From Sulfurimonas sp. (GTDB lineage Bacteria; Campylobacterota; Campylobacteria; Campylobacterales; Sulfurimonadaceae): a stretch of 7,419 bases of DNA. Numbering within the stretch: the first letter of the stretch is position 1; each line of letters opens with the position of its first letter. The stretch lies in NCBI GenBank assembly GCA_015663215.1, contig DQSP01000288.1, forward strand, positions 1 through 7,419. The letters are read 5' to 3'. The position numbers and the translations under genes were made by a program. The notes under the pieces are model-generated. The model saw only the letters and a program-made list of their open reading frames with translations, did no database searches and was not told the origin of the DNA. This document shows positions 6,057 to 7,419 of this stretch, piece after piece.

Positions 6057-7151
6057 TTAACGAGAAATACTAAAACCAAAACCTAGTTTATGCACTTCGT
6101 TATCATAGTCTATAAGAGATTCCCCATACCCACTAAAGGCTTTGACATATAAAAATAGATCTTTGGAGCCAAAAAGAGGATAAGAGTAGTTAATCTCTGT
6201 TGCTCGTTTATCACTAAATGTATTACGTGATTTTAGTTTTAAGATGTGCTTTTTATACGGAAGAATAAGCTCTATTTCACCATATCCTAAATAATCCATC
6301 AAATCATGATTATACTCAAGTGAAAAAACATTATGCCAAAGCTTAATATGTGTGAAAAAGAAAGCAGTTTGAAAATAAGAACTCACACTTACAAAGTTCC
6401 ATGAACGCTCCTCTACACCTCCCCGACCATTTGATTGATGTGCAAAAGCTATTCTAATAGCTTTTAATGAATCAGTTTTAATGGGCAGTGTTACAAAAGC
6501 TTCAGGATTATAGTTTGTTTCTCTAAAATAAGCAGAATCTACATAAAGTTGCCAAAATGAGAGTTGTGTATATCCTATGGAATACACCTCGTTTAGACTA
6601 AGTAAATTTGCAGCATAATCATAACGAATACTTACTTGAAATTCCGTCTCAGTAGCGAGTGCATCATGTCCATTCGTTTGTGGATAACTTCCATCATAGC
6701 GATAACTCATGGGTAAAAAGTAATTCGTGCCATGTGCCTTTATATTATAAAGAGAGTTCGTGTACTGTTTTATGGTCTCTTTAGTCTCTTTATCATCTGC
6801 TTTATCTAAAGAGCTATAGAGTCTGTTATACTCTTTTTTAATATCACGACTTGGATCTGGTTTTGTCTGCCAATAGTATCCATGAGAAGAGAGTTTGTAA
6901 TATTTTTGAGATTTTTCAATATCAACCTCACACCCCTCACCATTCTCGTACATATAAGCTAGTATGTAAGCAGCATCATAATCTTTTTTTTCATTTACCA
7001 ATCTTGTAAATATTTTTAATGACTTCTTAAAATCATCAGCCTTATAAATCCTATATGCTTCTTCAAATGCAGTTGCACCAAAAAGTGAACTCACACATAG
7101 CAATATGATAAATAATTTATACACAACTATTCTTTCATTTTTGTATGCCAT
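6057..7151 (-). CDS. pldA: Outer-membrane phospholipase A with N-terminal TPR/Sel1-like segment
   Basis: Outer-membrane phospholipase A (OMPLA) that hydrolyses phospholipids reaching the outer leaflet; the family works as a calcium-dependent dimer. Signal peptide ends near SLFGA (22-26). Residues about 28-90 form a TPR/Sel1-like helical unit including AAYILAYMYENGEGCEVD (60-77). The barrel follows from about 140, with QLSFWQLYVDSAYFRETNYN (196-215) and the active-site strand AHQSNGRGG (237-245). His238, Ser240 and Asn252 match E. coli His142, Ser144 and Asn156 in exact spacing. The place of the calcium ligand Ser152 is Glu248. At 364 residues it is longer than E. coli PldA because of the helical segment. 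The ATG at 7151 overlaps pcm by 17 nt and lacks a clear ribosome site. A GTG at 7124 would give a more compact signal peptide (start MYKLFIILL) and no overlap, so the true start is uncertain. Confidence 0.9.
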   Translation of the reverse strand: MAYKNERIVVYKLFIILLCVSSLFGATAFEEAYRIYKADDFKKSLKIFTRLVNEKKDYDAAYILAYMYENGEGCEVDIEKSQKYYKLSSHGYYWQTKPDPSRDIKKEYNRLYSSLDKADDKETKETIKQYTNSLYNIKAHGTNYFLPMSYRYDGSYPQTNGHDALATETEFQVSIRYDYAANLLSLNEVYSIGYTQLSFWQLYVDSAYFRETNYNPEAFVTLPIKTDSLKAIRIAFAHQSNGRGGVEERSWNFVSVSSYFQTAFFFTHIKLWHNVFSLEYNHDLMDYLGYGEIELILPYKKHILKLKSRNTFSDKRATEINYSYPLFGSKDLFLYVKAFSGYGESLIDYDNEVHKLGFGFSISR

Positions 7152-7419
7152 CTAAAACAGGTACAAAATCACAATCTTCTAACTCTTCTTCTTCTATGTT
7201 TTCGCCATTTTTTATAAAACGAGTGATAACTTGTTTGCCATCTTTTTGCATGGGGGCTACAAGTATGCCACCATCAGACAACTGTTCAAAGAGTTTTTGT
7301 GGTATCTCTTTAGCAGTAGCCGAAAAGAGTATGCGGTCATAAGGAGCATACGATATCCAGCCATTTTGTCCATCATCTGTTCGTGTGTGGATGTTATGGA
7401 TGTTTAGGTTTTTAAAACG
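7135..7419 (-). CDS. pcm: Protein-L-isoaspartate O-methyltransferase (C-terminal part, runs off the right edge)
   Basis: The last 94 residues of a PCMT-family enzyme, which methylates isoaspartyl residues in damaged proteins with S-adenosylmethionine to start their repair. The visible part includes DDGQNGWISYAPYDRILFSA, matching the family block in which DG.xGW..yaPYD follows the cofactor fold. Then come IPQKLFEQLSDGGILVAPM and a final strand region with QVITRFIKNG. An acidic stretch (EEEELED) precedes the end, VLDGIQK and TGA at 7135-7137. The SAM-binding N-terminal half is outside the window. The phospholipase gene starts within or just after its last codons, so the two are probably co-transcribed. 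Confidence 0.92.
   Translation of the reverse strand, partial: RFKNLNIHNIHTRTDDGQNGWISYAPYDRILFSATAKEIPQKLFEQLSDGGILVAPMQKDGKQVITRFIKNGENIEEEELEDCDFVPVLDGIQK

Noticed and set aside
7145..7342. Plus-strand Ser-rich 65-residue frame
   Set aside because: Antisense shadow of the pcm end; the Ser run mirrors the EEEE codons of pcm.

Overview
The window looks like chromosomal DNA of a Campylobacterota (former epsilonproteobacterial) bacterium, most likely a Sulfurimonas-like marine or sediment organism. The clues are AT-rich coding DNA, a 70-residue Arg/Lys-rich ribosomal protein S21 of the campylobacterial type, thymidylate synthesis by ThyX, a DUF481 outer-membrane protein with a long acidic leader, and small tightly packed gene groups. 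Placement rests on protein character only; no search was run.

Left part (1-1400): a two-gene minus-strand unit encodes a secreted mono-haem cytochrome c with a Met-rich insert and a KCG-repeat tail, followed 2 nt later by an SO_0444/ArsP-type metal permease. The permease is only half the usual length. Its family-like sequence stops almost exactly where an opposing plus-strand reading frame ends (stop at 78-80), so I read it as truncated by a rearrangement. Upstream of the cytochrome, the divergent intergenic region carries two operator-like dyads, one a perfect TGTGA-N6-TCACA match.

Middle left (1397-1880): plus-strand genes for a 60-residue two-helix membrane protein and rpsU, closed by a hairpin.

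Centre (1949-5979): a compact minus-strand run in the order thyX, small lipoprotein, PhnA/YjdM-type zinc-ribbon protein, dgt, DUF481 barrel protein. Junctions are 8 nt, two 1-nt TAATG overlaps and 3 nt, so the run is probably one transcript with translational coupling. thyX and dgt both act on deoxynucleotide pools. The last gene, DUF481, is split by a single-base frameshift near 2407-2415.

Right part (6057-7419): the end of pcm (protein-L-isoaspartate methyltransferase), coupled to an outer-membrane phospholipase A that carries an N-terminal TPR/Sel1-like helical segment before the barrel.

No tRNA, rRNA, CRISPR array, insertion sequence or phage gene is seen, and no gene-free stretch exceeds 300 bases. 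Nothing here is convincingly a wholly new system. The points most worth a second look are the metal-related cytochrome/permease pair with its truncation and operators, the frameshifted DUF481 gene, and the Sel1-OMPLA fusion.
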